Source: Chrysomallon squamiferum (Eukaryota; Mollusca; Gastropoda; Neomphalida; Peltospiridae). From it: a DNA stretch of 64,000 nucleotides. Below the pieces are notes generated by a model. The model worked only from the letters and a program-made list of their open reading frames with translations. It searched no databases and was not told the DNA's origin. The stretch lies in assembly GCA_012295275.1 (NCBI GenBank), contig CM022665.1, forward strand, positions 1,524,167 through 1,588,166. Reading direction: 5' to 3'. The position numbers and the translations under genes are program-made. Shown here in pieces: positions 12,467 to 23,633 of the stretch; position 1 is the stretch's first letter, and each line of letters begins with the position of its first letter.

Positions 12467-13760
12467 TTACCAGAGTAGGAATTATCACTATTGCTGATAC
12501 ACTCACACATACACACATTTAAACTATTATTAGTAGTTATCTGTATTGCTGATATACACACATACTATTGTCAGAGTAGCAAATATCATTATTGCTTATA
12601 CACTCACACACACAGATTATTATCAGAGTAGCAGTTATCAGTATTGCTGATACACGTACAATATTATCAGAGAAGCAGTTATAACAATATACACATACTC
12701 ACTATTATCACAGAAGCAATCATCACTACTGCTGATAAACACACACACACACTCAGAGGTGCAGTTATCCGTATGGCTGACACACACGTTATTGCTGATA
12801 TACATACACACGTATACTATTATTATTAGTTATCTCTACTGATGTTACACACACATACACACTATTATCAGAGTAGCAATTGTCACTACTGGTGATACAC
12901 ACACACAGACACATACACACAAATACACATGCTATTATCTGAGAAGTAATTATCACTATTGCTGATACACTGACACAGACTAGTATCTGAGTAGCAATAG
13001 TCGCTATTGCCGATACACACACAAACACACACTTACTATTATCAGAGTAGTAGTTATCACTACTGCCGATAAACAAACATACACACAAACACACACACAT
13101 ACTGTTACTAGAGTAGCAGTTATCAGTATTGCTGATACACACAGACTCAAACATACACACATACCATTATCAGAGTAGTAGTTAACACAATTGCTAATCA
13201 CTCACACCCAGTATTATCACAAACAAACACACACACATACTATTATGAGAGTAGCAATTATGACAACTGATGATACAGACACACACACTATTATCAGAGT
13301 AGAAATAATCACTATTGCTGATACAGTTACACACAAACTTACTATTATCAAAGTAGCAATTGTCACTGTTACTGATATACACACATAGCAGAACCACACA
13401 CAGACACACTTACTATTATCAGAGTAGCAGTTATCACTAGTATCACAAACTCATACACATACTATTATGAGAGTAGGAATTATCACTATTATCACAAACT
13501 CACACACATACTATTATGAGAGTAGCATTTATCACAATTGATGAAACACTGACACACACACTTATCAGAGTAGAAATTATCACTATTCTGATATACACAC
13601 ACAGACACACACTATTATCAGAGTAGCAGTTATCACTGTTACTGATACACACACACACACACACACTATTATCAAAGTAGCAGTTATCACTGTTACTGAT
13701 ACACACATTCATACTACTATCACTAGTGCTGATACACGTGTGTGTGTGTGTGTGTGTGTT
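11590..13760. repeat. Minisatellite family M1, array 1
   Basis: The array has dozens of degenerate copies, roughly 50-70 bp each. Each copy combines an (AC)n run with a core close to TATTATCAGAGTAGCAATTA and then TCACTATTGCTGATACACAC. The core contains inverted repeats: AGCAAT pairs with ATTGCT, and the outer TATC pairs with GATA. The array ends in a (GT)n run at about 13738-13759. The unique-looking flank at 11515-11600 is shared with 17405-17555 next to array 2, so the locus was duplicated with its flank. Confidence 0.9.
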
Positions 13761-13764
13761 TTAA

Positions 13765-14094
13765 AACTGACAGCTGTATGCATCGTGCACAAATGAAGAA
13801 AAGAACATATTAAAACTTTTCAAGTGTAGTAACACTGGGTAGAAAAGTTTAAAAATAAATCAATCAATAAATAAATCAATAAATCCTTTATAATTCATAA
13901 CCATGGATGTAGACGAAAATAATATGTGTTTGTAGATAAGACTGAATATCAAATTACATTCTAATTTTTCATAATGTAAATATTATTCCAGTGTTTAAAT
14001 CGAATTGTTATCATTTTATTATATTTTATCTCCTGTTATTTACTATTACTTTCTTTTACAACAAAATTTAAAACATATTTCAAGTGAATATGAA
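13765..14094. other. AT-rich spacer, nothing seen
   Basis: Short stretch between array M1 and repeat copy B. No coding or RNA signature is visible. Confidence 0.6.
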
Positions 14095-14860
14095 TGTGTA
14101 AGAAAAATGCCTTTTGTAAACTGCGAATGTGAAAAAGGACTCAATATTTTTATTGAAATGTACGCAAACAAAAACATGTTCCTTATATCAATTCAGGTCT
14201 TTTGTTTTATGATTTACAGTCAGCGATCAAGTGGGTTAAGATAATTTACATTATCCTCACTTGAAGAAATCACAGTTGTTTTCACACGAGTGTTTACAAT
14301 AATCATGTTCTGTGAAAAAGGATATATTTTTAGAGATAGGTTTGATGGTGAAGTGTGCACTTGTTTAACCAACACGAACTGTTTTTCTGTGAATACCAAG
14401 TTCAAGATTAACAACATTCTCAAATTTCTTATGTGGAAAATTTAAACTACTGTTACAGAAATGCGTTCAAAGTTTTTGGTAGAGATGTTTATTGCATTCA
14501 TAACAGTTCATTCAAATTTATCTTAAAAATGCATTAATAATGAAAAACAAGGCAATAACAGAAAATGAAAAATATTATATTTATTTTAATAAATATCAAC
14601 ATTATTAATTATAACATCTAAACAACAAGTGTAAGTTAAATAGATATTTCTCTGTACAGAAGACAGCAGGTACAGATCTAGGGTGTGGTGTGTTAACATA
14701 TTTGTGTGATGAGAAAATATCACAAATGTTCTCTTGCTCCTGTACCATATAACACTTTCCATTTATTTTTCTCTCTCACACACTGCCTGAAATAAAAAAT
14801 AAACAGTTACCAAGTAAAATTTCTCAAACAGATAGTCATAGAATTTTATGGTATTTTAAA
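14095..14860 (+). repeat. Interspersed repeat family R1, copy B
   Basis: Bases 14095-14220 match copy A (1585-1713) and the reverse complement of copy C (28090-28195). Bases 14221-14520 match copy C only (inverted 27775-28090). Bases 14580-14855 match copy A only (1725-1987). Copy B therefore bridges the two others and shows that A and C are deletion or truncation derivatives of one element. It lacks the 5' portion seen in A and C. Confidence 0.8.
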
Positions 14861-15580
14861 ATAATGAGAAAGAGAAACACTTCAACGAAAACAACAAAGA
14901 TAAAGATCACAAAAATCTGATAAAAATATGATTTCCTTTATAAACTTTGGTCTGTGTATTTTATCAGCACATAAATATCAGTATCAGTGTGTGTGAATTA
15001 ACAGTATATTTTATCATGTTATTCTGTGTATCAGAAAATTTGAACAGTGCATTAAAAAAGCATACAAACAGGATGGTAGACAATTTTCTTTAGAGCATTT
15101 TTAAAATCATTTTCTATGAAGTAGAATTGACATTCATTCATTCATTCTAAACATTCATTCTAAACATTCATTCATTTATTCGTATAGTTTGTAAAAACAA
15201 TGGTTATCCAAAATTTCACAGTTATTTAAAGATAAGCTTTCATCCCTGTCCATTTCACAAAAAGAACTGACATCATTTTATGAGCACATGATAGCAATAC
15301 ACATAATTACAAATGAAAGAATATGTTTTTTAATTTTTAATTTTTTTTCTCTGTTACCATTATTTTATTATTTTTTTATTTATTTATTTATTTTTTTGTT
15401 GTTATATGTGAGCCTTTCAATGTGCATCGAGGCAAAAACAAACTACTTTGTTTAAACCTAGGTATCATAATTATGCAAATACAGTTTATGAACAGGGAAA
15501 GACAATGAAAGAAAGAAAGAAAGTGAAAGAGAGAATCAGAGATAGTGTGAGAGAAATAAAAATATTACAACATCATCACT
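14861..15580. other. AT-rich stretch, nothing supported
   Basis: Contains a short run of CATTCATTC-type repeats (15128-15180), a (TTTA)n patch near 15360-15395 and a GAAA-rich patch near 15500. No gene seen. Confidence 0.55.
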
Positions 15581-15584
15581 ATAC

Positions 15585-15673
15585 CTGACTTTTGCGTCCA
15601 GTTCTGTACTTTTAACATCATCAACTTTTCTGTTAATTCTTGACACTATCACTGATTGTCCAAATATCTTAGC
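15585..15673 (-). CDS. Candidate exon of an unidentified minus-strand gene
   Basis: On the minus strand an acceptor (TATCTAG) and a donor (GTATAG) bound 89 bp. The frame reads AKIFGQSVIVSRINRKVDDV and then KSTELDAKVR with two bases left over. Codon content looks protein-like and unlike the surrounding simple repeats. It begins in phase 0, matching the phase-0 end of the candidate exon at 16891-17016. No further downstream exon was found before the R1 repeat. Family not recognised. Confidence 0.4.
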
Positions 15674-15779
15674 CTAGATAACAATAAACACATTTTTTTA
15701 ATTATTCATATTAATCATTGTTAGTGTTAAAGAGCAATGTTAAAGTTGGGAGAAATATTTACAGAAAAAATTGTCAAAA

Positions 15780-16310
15780 CAGATATTTACAGATTATATG
15801 TTTAGACATACATAGACTTAGACAGACAAGGTAGATATATAGAGAGACAAGCAAAGTTACATAAAGTCACAGTTGAAAGACAGATGGCATGTTAGAAAGA
15901 CAGACAAATATAAAACAAAAGAATACAGAGGTACATAGATACATTTATTCAGAAAGTAAGTTTATTTAGAGCTGGCAGATATTGGGTAGATTGTTAGGTT
16001 GATGATGTAGACAACCAGACAGACAGACAGACAGATTATTGTAGACATACACTGGTAAATAGATATATAGTTAATAACAGATGTAACACACACACACACA
16101 CACGCAGAAAGCGCGAGAGGCTGACAGATTGGGAATAGTAGGTAAACCAAATTACATTTATATATAATTAATCAAACATTGATGATTTAAATGGAATACC
16201 TCTACTCTGTTGAAGTAATCTATAGCCTTGTCTACAGATACAAAATCGGAAATTAGTATCCATGCTATTCCTCTGTTTGAACAAGTAACTGCATTCTGGA
16301 AAATCCAAGC
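15780..16310. other. GACA/AGAC-rich stretch, no gene
   Basis: Holds degenerate AGACAGAC and ATAGA units (15830-16035) and a short (CA)n at 16087-16104. No coding signal. Confidence 0.55.
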
Positions 16311-16640
16311 AGTAGTAGTAGTGATAGTAGTAGTAGTAGTAGTAATAGTAGTAGTAGCTGTGGTAGTAGTAATTGTAGTAGTAGTAGGAGGAGGAGCAGG
16401 AACAGCAGTTGTAACAGCAATAGAAACAACAGTAGTATTTGTAATAGTAGTAGATGTAGTAGTAGTAGTAATAATAACAATAATATATTACAATAAGTCT
16501 AATAATGATAATATTAACAGTAATGGTAGTATTAATAGTAATTGTAATAAGACAAATAAAATAATATATAAAATAATAATAATAATAATAAGAAGAAGAA
16601 GAAGAAGAAGAAGAAGAATATTAATAATAAAAATGTTAAA
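16311..16640. repeat. Compound AGT/GTA, AAT and AGA trinucleotide tract
   Basis: Imperfect (GTA)n from about 16311 to 16470, then AAT-type units, then about 11 perfect AGA units near 16590-16616. It yields long low-complexity frames (poly-Val, poly-Leu, poly-Arg) on both strands, which are artefacts. Confidence 0.9.
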
Positions 16641-16835
16641 ATAATATTAACAATAAAAAAGTACAGAATTATAATAATATAAAATAAGATTTCTAACAAT
16701 TCAAAAAGAAGAAGAAAAGAATATATAAAAATAATATATTGCCACTTTAATTTATTAACAATCAAGAATTATAAAAGAAAAAACAAAACAACCAAGAACA
16801 AACAATATAATTAATCTCATTAAGACAGGGTTTTA

Positions 16836-16837
<2 letters not shown>

Positions 16838-16867
<30 letters not shown>
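16838..16867 (+). repeat. Poly-A tract (~30 bp)
   Basis: About 30 uninterrupted A bases just beside a candidate exon on the opposite strand. It may be a retroposition footprint, but no adjacent element was identified. Confidence 0.85.
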
Positions 16868-16869
<2 letters not shown>

Positions 16870-16890
16870 TGTAGACAAAATTATCTTCAC

Positions 16891-17016
16891 CTTCATAGGA
16901 ATGATTTCCTCTGCACTTCAGTCTGCCTCCATGTCAAAGAGAGGTTCTGGTTTCTGAATACTTGCACTGCCAGACAGGTTGAATGCATACACAGCCCTTG
17001 CACGATGATCAGCTAG
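16891..17016 (-). CDS. Candidate exon with an in-frame TGA
   Basis: On the minus strand an acceptor (TTTCACTCCAG) and a donor (GTGAAG) bound 126 bp, which is 42 codons in phase 0. The frame begins LADHRARAVYAFNLSGSASI, continues QKPEPLFDMEAD, meets one TGA, and goes on SAEEIIPMK to the donor. If the TGA is the true stop, this is a terminal exon. If not, it joins the exon at 15585-15673 in phase. I do not recognise the family firmly. The acidic passage before a basic beta-strand-like segment would suit an ordinary intracellular protein. Confidence 0.45.
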
Positions 17017-17029
17017 CTGGAGTGAAAGT

Positions 17030-17400
17030 GTGATTTTAACAACTGTTTATATGTGAGAAGGAATATATTGTTCTTTACATTAAAAAGAAAGGAACGTTTT
17101 AGAAATTAATGTAAAAGTTAATATTAAAACTGGAGGCAAAAGTTGAGATATATATGTTAAGTAATGAGAAATGTTATTTCATGTTAATCATTTTATATTT
17201 ATTAAGCTCTCTCGCTCCTCTCTCTTTCTCACACACTTAAACACACACAAACACACTACATTAATAACTATGATGACAAATTTGACAAATTTCAATAAAT
17301 AAGAACCGTATAAATGTTAAAATAAAAAATAACTAAACTGTTTACCAGGATATCCTCCAAGTGCTGTCAGTTTAATCAGGAAGATAATCAGTTTCCACCA
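17030..17400. other. Intron-like AT-rich stretch
   Basis: No gene seen. The segment leads into the 17405-17555 flank that is shared with 11515-11600. Confidence 0.5.
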
Positions 17401-17404
17401 GTAT

Positions 17405-17670
17405 TCAAGCTCTTTAACTCAGAGTTGTGTCCCTTGGTGGTATAAACAAAGACTAAGGGCAGATTCAATCTTAAATTTAAATAAAACAGGCCTGAGTATT
17501 TTGTACAAAACACTTAAACATGATAACCAAATATTTCTTAACACATACATACACATTTCCTGAGTAGCAATTATCACTATTGCTGACATACACACACACA
17601 CATACACACACTACTATCTGAGTAGTGACAATTATCACTATTGCTGATACACACATTCACTCACATACAC
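17405..17670. repeat. Shared flank and start of M1 array 2
   Basis: Bases 17405-17555 match 11515-11600, with an AGCTCTTTAA block followed by GTGGTATAAACAAAGACTAA. About two M1 minisatellite units follow at 17565-17665. The array then breaks off and resumes at about 18640. Confidence 0.8.
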
Positions 17671-17830
17671 ATGCACGGTTCTATCCCATCTTGTGGAAGT
17701 CATAAATAAATCACTAATCCCATTCACTCAAATAAGACAGTGGACTAGGCCACAGGGTTGAGTGTCGTCCAATCCTGTCAAATCCCATGTACTGGCCACA
17801 GAGGAATAACAAAACAAGTTCAATTTAACA

Positions 17831-18072
17831 TTCAAGCACTATGTTCAGAGATAGTATTATTCAAACTTCAAGCACTATGTTCAGAGATAGTATTATTCAA
17901 AGTTCAAGCACTATATTCAGAGATAGTATTATTGAAAGTTCAAGCACTATATTCAGGGATAGTATTACTCAAAGTTCAAGCACTATATTCAGGGATAGTA
18001 TTACTCAAAGTTCAAGCACTATATTCAGGGATAGTATTACTCAAAGTTCAAGCACTATATTCAGGGATACTG
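17831..18072. repeat. 36-bp minisatellite, about 6.7 copies
   Basis: Units start with TTCAAGCACTAT at 17831, 17867, 17903, 17939, 17975, 18011 and 18047, exactly 36 bp apart. Variation is graded: ATGTTCAGAG in the first two units, ATATTCAGAG in the third, ATATTCAGGG in the rest. This shows stepwise expansion toward the right. The 12-residue repeats in the open frames are a by-product of the period. Confidence 0.95.
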
Positions 18073-18107
18073 TGATCAATACACTATGATCAACTGAGTT
18101 ACGAAGT

Positions 18108-18415
18108 TCAAGTTTCGCAAGGTGTCCAACTGCATCGAGGTACTGGAGAAGTGTCTTGTCTCCAGCCTACAACTGTCTCTTGAGACATCCTAGCACCTCC
18201 AAACTGGATCTGAATCCTTTTGTCCCGCTCTTCCTTCTCAATTCCTTGGATGAGGTCTACAAACTTGTAGATGTTGGGTGCTGGTGGGGTAGAGATCTGT
18301 TGAGCTTTGAATGGAACCCAGCAAAGAAGCAAACACAAAAGGGAACCAAAGATCCACACACAATGTATAATTGGTTCCACAAACCAAGGCAAGAGGAGAA
18401 CATCATGGGATGCAA
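18108..18415 (-). pseudogene. Transposase-like remnant (MULE/FLYWCH-type, tentative)
   Basis: On the minus strand one frame reads PNIYKFVDLIQGIEKEERDK followed by RIQIQFGG. A second frame just upstream reads GFHSKLNRSLPHQHP. Together they resemble the C-terminal end of MULE-type transposases, where a GWHNKLNR-like stretch precedes a P-x-I-[WY]-x-F-[IV] helix. The match is from memory of the family. A frame change is needed between the two parts, so the fragment is broken. It lies between a 36-bp minisatellite and minisatellite array M1. Confidence 0.5.
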
Positions 18416-18639
18416 TTGAAAATGTTAAACAAGCCAAGGAAGGTTTGATCAGTAGGCTAAAGAAAACAATGTAAAACAAAGGAAGATTAACCAATTTTCC
18501 CCAAAAGATAGCACAAAATTTGACTGTTTGTAACTGACAGAGAAGATTGGATTAATAGGCTAAACAAATCAATTTGTGAAACAAAGAAGACTTAACTAAT
18601 TTTGAAGAAATAAAAGATCACACAAGACACAAAACAAAT

Positions 18640-19340
18640 AATACATTTACACACACAGACTCACTCAGTCACACATTATCTCTATTAATCACTATTGCTG
18701 ACACACTCAGAGAGACCCACTATTATCTGAGTACTATTGCTGATATACACACACGCTCCCTCCATCACGCAAACACACTATTATCTACTGCTGATTTCTA
18801 CTAGCAATTTCACTACTGCTGATACACTCATTCACTCACTCACTCACACACACACATACATTCACACATTACCTGAGAAGCAATTTTCACTGTTGCTGAT
18901 ACACACACAGTCTCTCACTCACTCACACACACACACACTATTATCTGAGTAGTAGCAATTATCACTATTTCTGATACACTCACACTCACTCACACATACT
19001 ATTATCTGAGTAGCAATTATCACTATTGCACTATCACACACTCACTCACAAACACACAAACTATCTGAGTAGCAATTATCAGTATTGCTGATACAATCAC
19101 TCACTCTCACACATACTATTAACTGAGTAGCAAATATAACTATTGCCCATACACACTCACTCCCACACACACACTATTATCTGGGTAGTAGCAATTATCA
19201 CTATTACTGATACACACACAGTCACACACACTATTATCTGAGTAGTAGCAATTATCACTATTGCCCATACACACTCACTCCCACACACACATTATTATCT
19301 CGGAAGTAGAAATTATCACTATTACTGATACACACACAGT

Positions 19341-19395
<55 letters not shown>

Positions 19396-19582
19396 TCATC
19401 TGAGTAGTAGCAAATATCACTATTGCTGATACACTCACACACACTATTATCTGAGTAGTAGCAATTATCACTATTGCTGACTGATACACTCACACACACA
19501 CACTATCCGAGTTCCAAGTATCACTCACGCACACTATTATCTGAGTAGTAGCAATTACAACTATTGCTGATACACACACAGT

Positions 19583-19623
<41 letters not shown>

Positions 19624-19960
19624 TTATCTGAGTAGTAGCAATTAACACTATTGCTGATACACACACAGTCATTCACACACACACACATACTATTATCTGA
19701 GTAGCAATTAACACTATTGCTGATACACACAGTCACTCCCACACACACACTCACACACTCACACTCATACATGCACATGCTATTATCCGAGTAGTAGCAA
19801 TTATCACTATTGCTGATACACACACAGTCACTCCCACACACACACACTCACACACACACTCAAACACACACACTCATACACACACACTATTACATGCACA
19901 CGCTAATATCCAAGTGGTAGCAATTTTCACTATTGCTGATATACACACTCACTCACACAT
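18640..19960. repeat. Minisatellite family M1, array 2
   Basis: Related to array 1, but the core reads ATTATCTGAGTAGTAGCAAT and then TATCACTATTGCTGATACAC, with CTGAG in place of CAGAG and often a duplicated TAG. Spacers are (AC)n mixed with CACTCACTC or CAGTCACTC. A pure (CA)n run lies at about 19344-19392. The core difference shows the two arrays have been homogenised separately since duplication. Confidence 0.9.
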
Positions 19961-20165
19961 ATATCTGGTGATGATATTGTCTGACTTCTCTCCAGAATTA
20001 AAATAACATTTAAAAAAGTATTCTTTACATAATTATAATAACTGCATCATCATATAAAAATATACCTAGACCAACAACCAGAAACAAACAAGAACAAATA
20101 AAGACCAACAAAAAAAAAGGAGAAGAGCTCATTAGGTGTAATTATGATAAACAAAAACAACATAC

Positions 20166-20352
20166 AGAATATCAGATAAATCAAGAGCACTGAGTTGAAG
20201 TTTCTTATGTTTCAACATGGGCTCCACAAACCGAGTTATTAACACATCCGTAATCCAATTGGCTGAAAGCTTGAGCTTGTGCACAGGATTTCTGATTGCT
20301 TGACAGACAGGGTCAAGGCCTGCATCAGCCAATGAGCATCCAACATTTAAAG
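20166..20352 (-). CDS. Candidate exon, leucine-rich repeat (RNI-like) protein
   Basis: The minus-strand acceptor is GTGACAG and the donor is a consensus GTATGT. The frame begins ALNVGCSLADAGLDPVCQAI, continues with LKLSANWITD and VEPMLKHKK, and ends LDLSDI. The spacing of LxLxxN/C-type strands and amphipathic helices fits ribonuclease-inhibitor-like leucine-rich repeats. It joins in phase (one base plus two) with the exon at 20486-20602. Without a neighbouring diagnostic domain the family cannot be fixed. A Tonsoku-like protein was considered but not supported by anything firm. Confidence 0.6.
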
Positions 20353-20485
20353 CTGTCACATGACTGGTAGCATTAGATTAATCAAGAAACTTTTATGGTT
20401 ACAATGCCAGATACAGACACAAATAGAATGATAAAGAATGAATCAGTAACAGTTACTTTTAATGAATCAAATGGCTGCTACTGAC

Positions 20486-20602
20486 CACAAATGACTTTCA
20501 CAGCATCTGTACCAGCTGTTCTCAACCCATCTAAGTTAATGGTTGCTTGCTGAGTCAGTGACATCAACAAAGGTAATTGTCCAAAAGTGCTAGAGTTTGG
20601 TT
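20486..20602 (-). CDS. Candidate exon, leucine-rich repeat protein
   Basis: Minus-strand acceptor AAAAGCAG, donor GTCAGT. The frame starts EPNSSTFGQLPLLMSLTQQA and continues TINLDGLRTAGTDAVKVIC, an LxLxxL-type strand followed by a helix, as in leucine-rich repeats. It accepts the phase-1 end of the candidate exon at 21089 and delivers phase 1 to the exon at 20352, so the three are mutually consistent. An alternative acceptor 14 bp upstream (CCTGTCAG) would break this phase. Confidence 0.55.
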
Positions 20603-21088
20603 CTGCTTTTCTTAAACTGACAGGTTTCAAGTTTGTAAATTTCTCTGTGGACAGTTTCTTTGTACTCTGTCAGCTTCCTTCATGCTATATGTCAGACTTG
20701 CAACAGAACTTTGATTAGATTCATCTTGATAAAAAATGAAAATGTGCCTATACCACAACACATACTGAAACACAGAGAAAAAGCTAGCAAGTATATTTAC
20801 AGAGACACGCATACACAGACAGACAGAAACTCAGAAACAAACACACCAACTAACCCTCAATACCAACAACAGATGACAAATACACTGAGATGCCAGACAC
20901 AGACACAAATAGAATGACAAAGAATGAATGAGAAAGAAAGAGAGAGTGTTAAGTAGAATGAGGTTGATATGAATGAATAAAAAAAAATAGAAAAGAAAAA
21001 TATACAGAGTGAAAGTATGTGTAGGAGCAAAAAGAGAGAGAGATAGAGAGAGAAAACAATCAGTTTTTACATATTTAATACACATTAC

Positions 21089-21119
21089 CTAATAAACAAC
21101 TGGAGTTCAGACTTAATTC
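21089..21119 (-). CDS. Candidate short exon, leucine-rich repeat protein
   Basis: Minus-strand acceptor TTCACTGCAG and donor GTAATG enclose ELSLNSSCLLG, a leucine-rich repeat strand. If the acceptor at TACTTCAG (exon end near 21158) is used instead, the same frame extends upstream as IPESKPCSLQELSLNSSCLL, a fuller repeat, but then the phase no longer matches the candidate exon at 22577. The exact 5' boundary is therefore uncertain. Confidence 0.45.
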
Positions 21120-21304
21120 CTGCAGTGAACATGGTTTGGATTCTGGAATATCTGAAGTAAATGAAAAATAGTATCAAGAAACTTGGCAACTGTATTTTAA
21201 CTATCAGCAGAAAAAGAAAAAACAAAAAGAAGAAAAAAACTAATTATGAGAAATTTGTCAAATCTAAATAGTTAGAAAATAAAATACACATGTGTGCGTG
21301 TGTG

Positions 21305-21305
<1 letters not shown>

Positions 21306-21370
<65 letters not shown>
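21306..21370. repeat. (TA)n-(GA)n compound microsatellite
   Basis: About 8 TA units run directly into about 24 GA units. Confidence 0.9.
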
Positions 21371-21373
<3 letters not shown>

Positions 21374-21529
21374 ATAAGATATAATAATCTAAATCTAAAT
21401 TAACCTTCAACAGTAAGTGTTTGTTGTTTTGTTTTGCATATTCAGATGAAAAGCTGTCATCTTTGATGATTGAAAACAGCAGACAAAAATTGAGTTCACG
21501 AGTTAGTGATCCCAGCTTGTAATAAAACA

Positions 21530-21563
<34 letters not shown>

Positions 21564-21640
21564 GTAATAATAATAATAATAATAACAAATAATAATAATA
21601 ATAATAATAATATAAATAATAATAACTTTACAATATGTAG
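21530..21640. repeat. (AAT)n microsatellite
   Basis: Around 30 AAT units with single-base interruptions (AGT, AAC). Confidence 0.9.
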
Positions 21641-21714
21641 AATCTACATAAGCAGAAAATAATGTATTTGTTATTATTAAAATATAGTTAGTAGAAGACA
21701 TCATTATGTTTTAA

Positions 21715-22085
21715 CAATAATAATAATATCAACAGCTGTAGTAGTAGTTGTATTAGTTGTAGTAATACTAGCAATATAACTAGTAATAACAGTTGTTCTG
21801 TTGGTTGCAGTAGTTGTAGTAGTTTTGGTATTAGTAACAGTAATAGTAGTTGTAGTAGTAGTAGTAGTAACAGTGGCAGCAGAATTTGCAGTTGTACTAT
21901 TAGTGGTAACAATACTAGAAGTAGTAATAGTTTTAGTATTAATAGTACTAGTAGTAGTAATAGTGGTAATAGTTGTAGTATTAGTGGTAACTGTACTAGT
22001 TGTAACTGTGGTAGAATTAGCTTATGGTAGAATATGGTAGTAGTAAATACAACAAGAAGAGGTAGTAAATAACTGGAGCCATCTC

Positions 22086-22134
<49 letters not shown>

Positions 22135-22200
22135 TAGAAGTAGTAGTAGTAGATGTAATAATGATGGGATAACAGTGGTAGGAGCAGAAGTAGCAATATT
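21715..22200. repeat. Degenerate TAG/GTA trinucleotide tract
   Basis: Imperfect TAG, TTG and TAA triplets over nearly 500 bp, with a pure (TAG)n run at about 22086-22132. It gives poly-Val and poly-Leu frames that are not genes. Confidence 0.9.
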
Positions 22201-22234
22201 AGTAGCTAACTGTTACTACTGGAGAATTACATAT

Positions 22235-22478
22235 ACTACTGATAATAATAACAATAACAATAACAATATTAATATTAATAATAACAATAACAATAATAAT
22301 AGCTAACTGATAATACTGGACAATTACATATACTAATAATAATGACAACAGCACCAATAACAATAATAATGACAATAATAATGACAATAATAATAAGAAG
22401 AAGAAGAAGAAGAAGAAGAAGAAAACGAACAAGATGAAAAAGAAGAGAAAATAAGAATTTATTTTTCACAGTTATTGG

Positions 22479-22521
<43 letters not shown>

Positions 22522-22525
22522 GACT
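22235..22525. repeat. AAT/AAC/AAG trinucleotide tracts and (ATT)n
   Basis: AAT and AAC triplets (22240-22390), about 9 AGA units (22396-22422), and about 13 ATT units (22481-22520). Confidence 0.9.
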
Positions 22526-22576
22526 GTTATTATTATTATAAAACATTTTATAACATTTATAATTAAGGTTACTCAC

Positions 22577-22672
22577 AGCACTCTCAGTGTCTGTTTTGTT
22601 GGTGGTGAGGCTAAGGAAGATCACTGTTGTGTTAGAACACTGCTTGGAAGGCCTGGATTCCAAGACTGTTTC
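22577..22672 (-). CDS. Candidate exon upstream of the LRR exons
   Basis: Minus-strand acceptor TTTATCAG and a consensus donor GTGAGT bound 96 bp, exactly 32 codons. The frame reads ETVLESRPSKQCSNTTVIFL and then SLTTNKTDTESA. The FLSLTTNK strand followed by a polar turn is compatible with a leucine-rich repeat. It ends in phase 0, matching the GCAG acceptor at 21119. The other two frames contain stops. Confidence 0.5.
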
Positions 22673-23169
22673 CTGATAAATTCAAAACCTAGTTAAAAAA
22701 TAAGTAAATAAACAAAAATAATTAATGGAAATATAGAATACTAAATTATTCAGTAGGCTGTAATATAAAATAAAATAATAAAAAAATTAATAATATTATG
22801 TAATTCAATATGATTATATTTTAAATAAATTAAAAATAATAAGAAAATTAATAAATAAGTAAATAAATGATAGATACATCCATACATTAGATAGATACAC
22901 AGAAGATAGATAGAAAGATTTATAAATAAATAAAAATAATCAACTGTCTACTAAAACTTGTTTTAAGAGTATTTTTATAAATTAAAACTATAAATAAATT
23001 TAGAATTATTTAAATAACTGATTCTTAAACTATTTATGTTCAGAATTATCAAAAGAGAACTTAAAGATTATATAAAGTATTTTCTTTCTTTGTTATACTT
23101 CAAAAAATATTACAACTTTGACAAAAGAAAGAAAGAAAAAAGAAAGAAACTTGCTGATTAGGAACAAAT

Positions 23170-23475
23170 AAGAAATGATATAAAGACACAGACTGACACA
23201 CAGAAGGACAAACAGATAAGTATATATTAAGTAGACATATAGGTATATAGACTGATTCTCAGAAAGAAACACCCACAGACAAACAGATAAGTATATAGTA
23301 ATTAGAGACATAGATATATAGACAGATTCTCAGAAAGAAATACAGACGAACAGATAAGTATATAGTAAGTAGAGACAAAGGTATATAGACAGATTCTCAG
23401 AAAGAAATACAGACGAACAGATAAGTATATAGTAAGTAGAGACATAGATATATAGACAGATTCTCAGAAAGACAA
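23170..23475. repeat. ~68-bp minisatellite, about 4.5 copies
   Basis: ATTCTCAGAAAG recurs at about 23253, 23323, 23391 and 23459, each followed by an AGACAAACAGATAAGTATAT-type block. Period is 68 bp between the last copies. Confidence 0.85.
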
Positions 23476-23633
23476 ACATATTTATCTGAATATTTTCAAG
23501 GAAAGAAATACACACAGACAAACAGAAAATCAGAGACAAATAGAAATAAAATAAATAAATAGGGAGGCAGACAGAAAGAGAAACAGACAGATAGACTAAG
23601 ACATATTTACAGACATAATTACCTGAATATTTT

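Noticed and set aside
16228-16644. Poly-Val/poly-Leu/poly-Arg membrane-like proteins, also at 21688-22040
   Set aside because: Translations of trinucleotide repeats.
17758-18089. 12-residue repeat protein
   Set aside because: By-product of the 36-bp minisatellite. Two overlapping frames are equally open.
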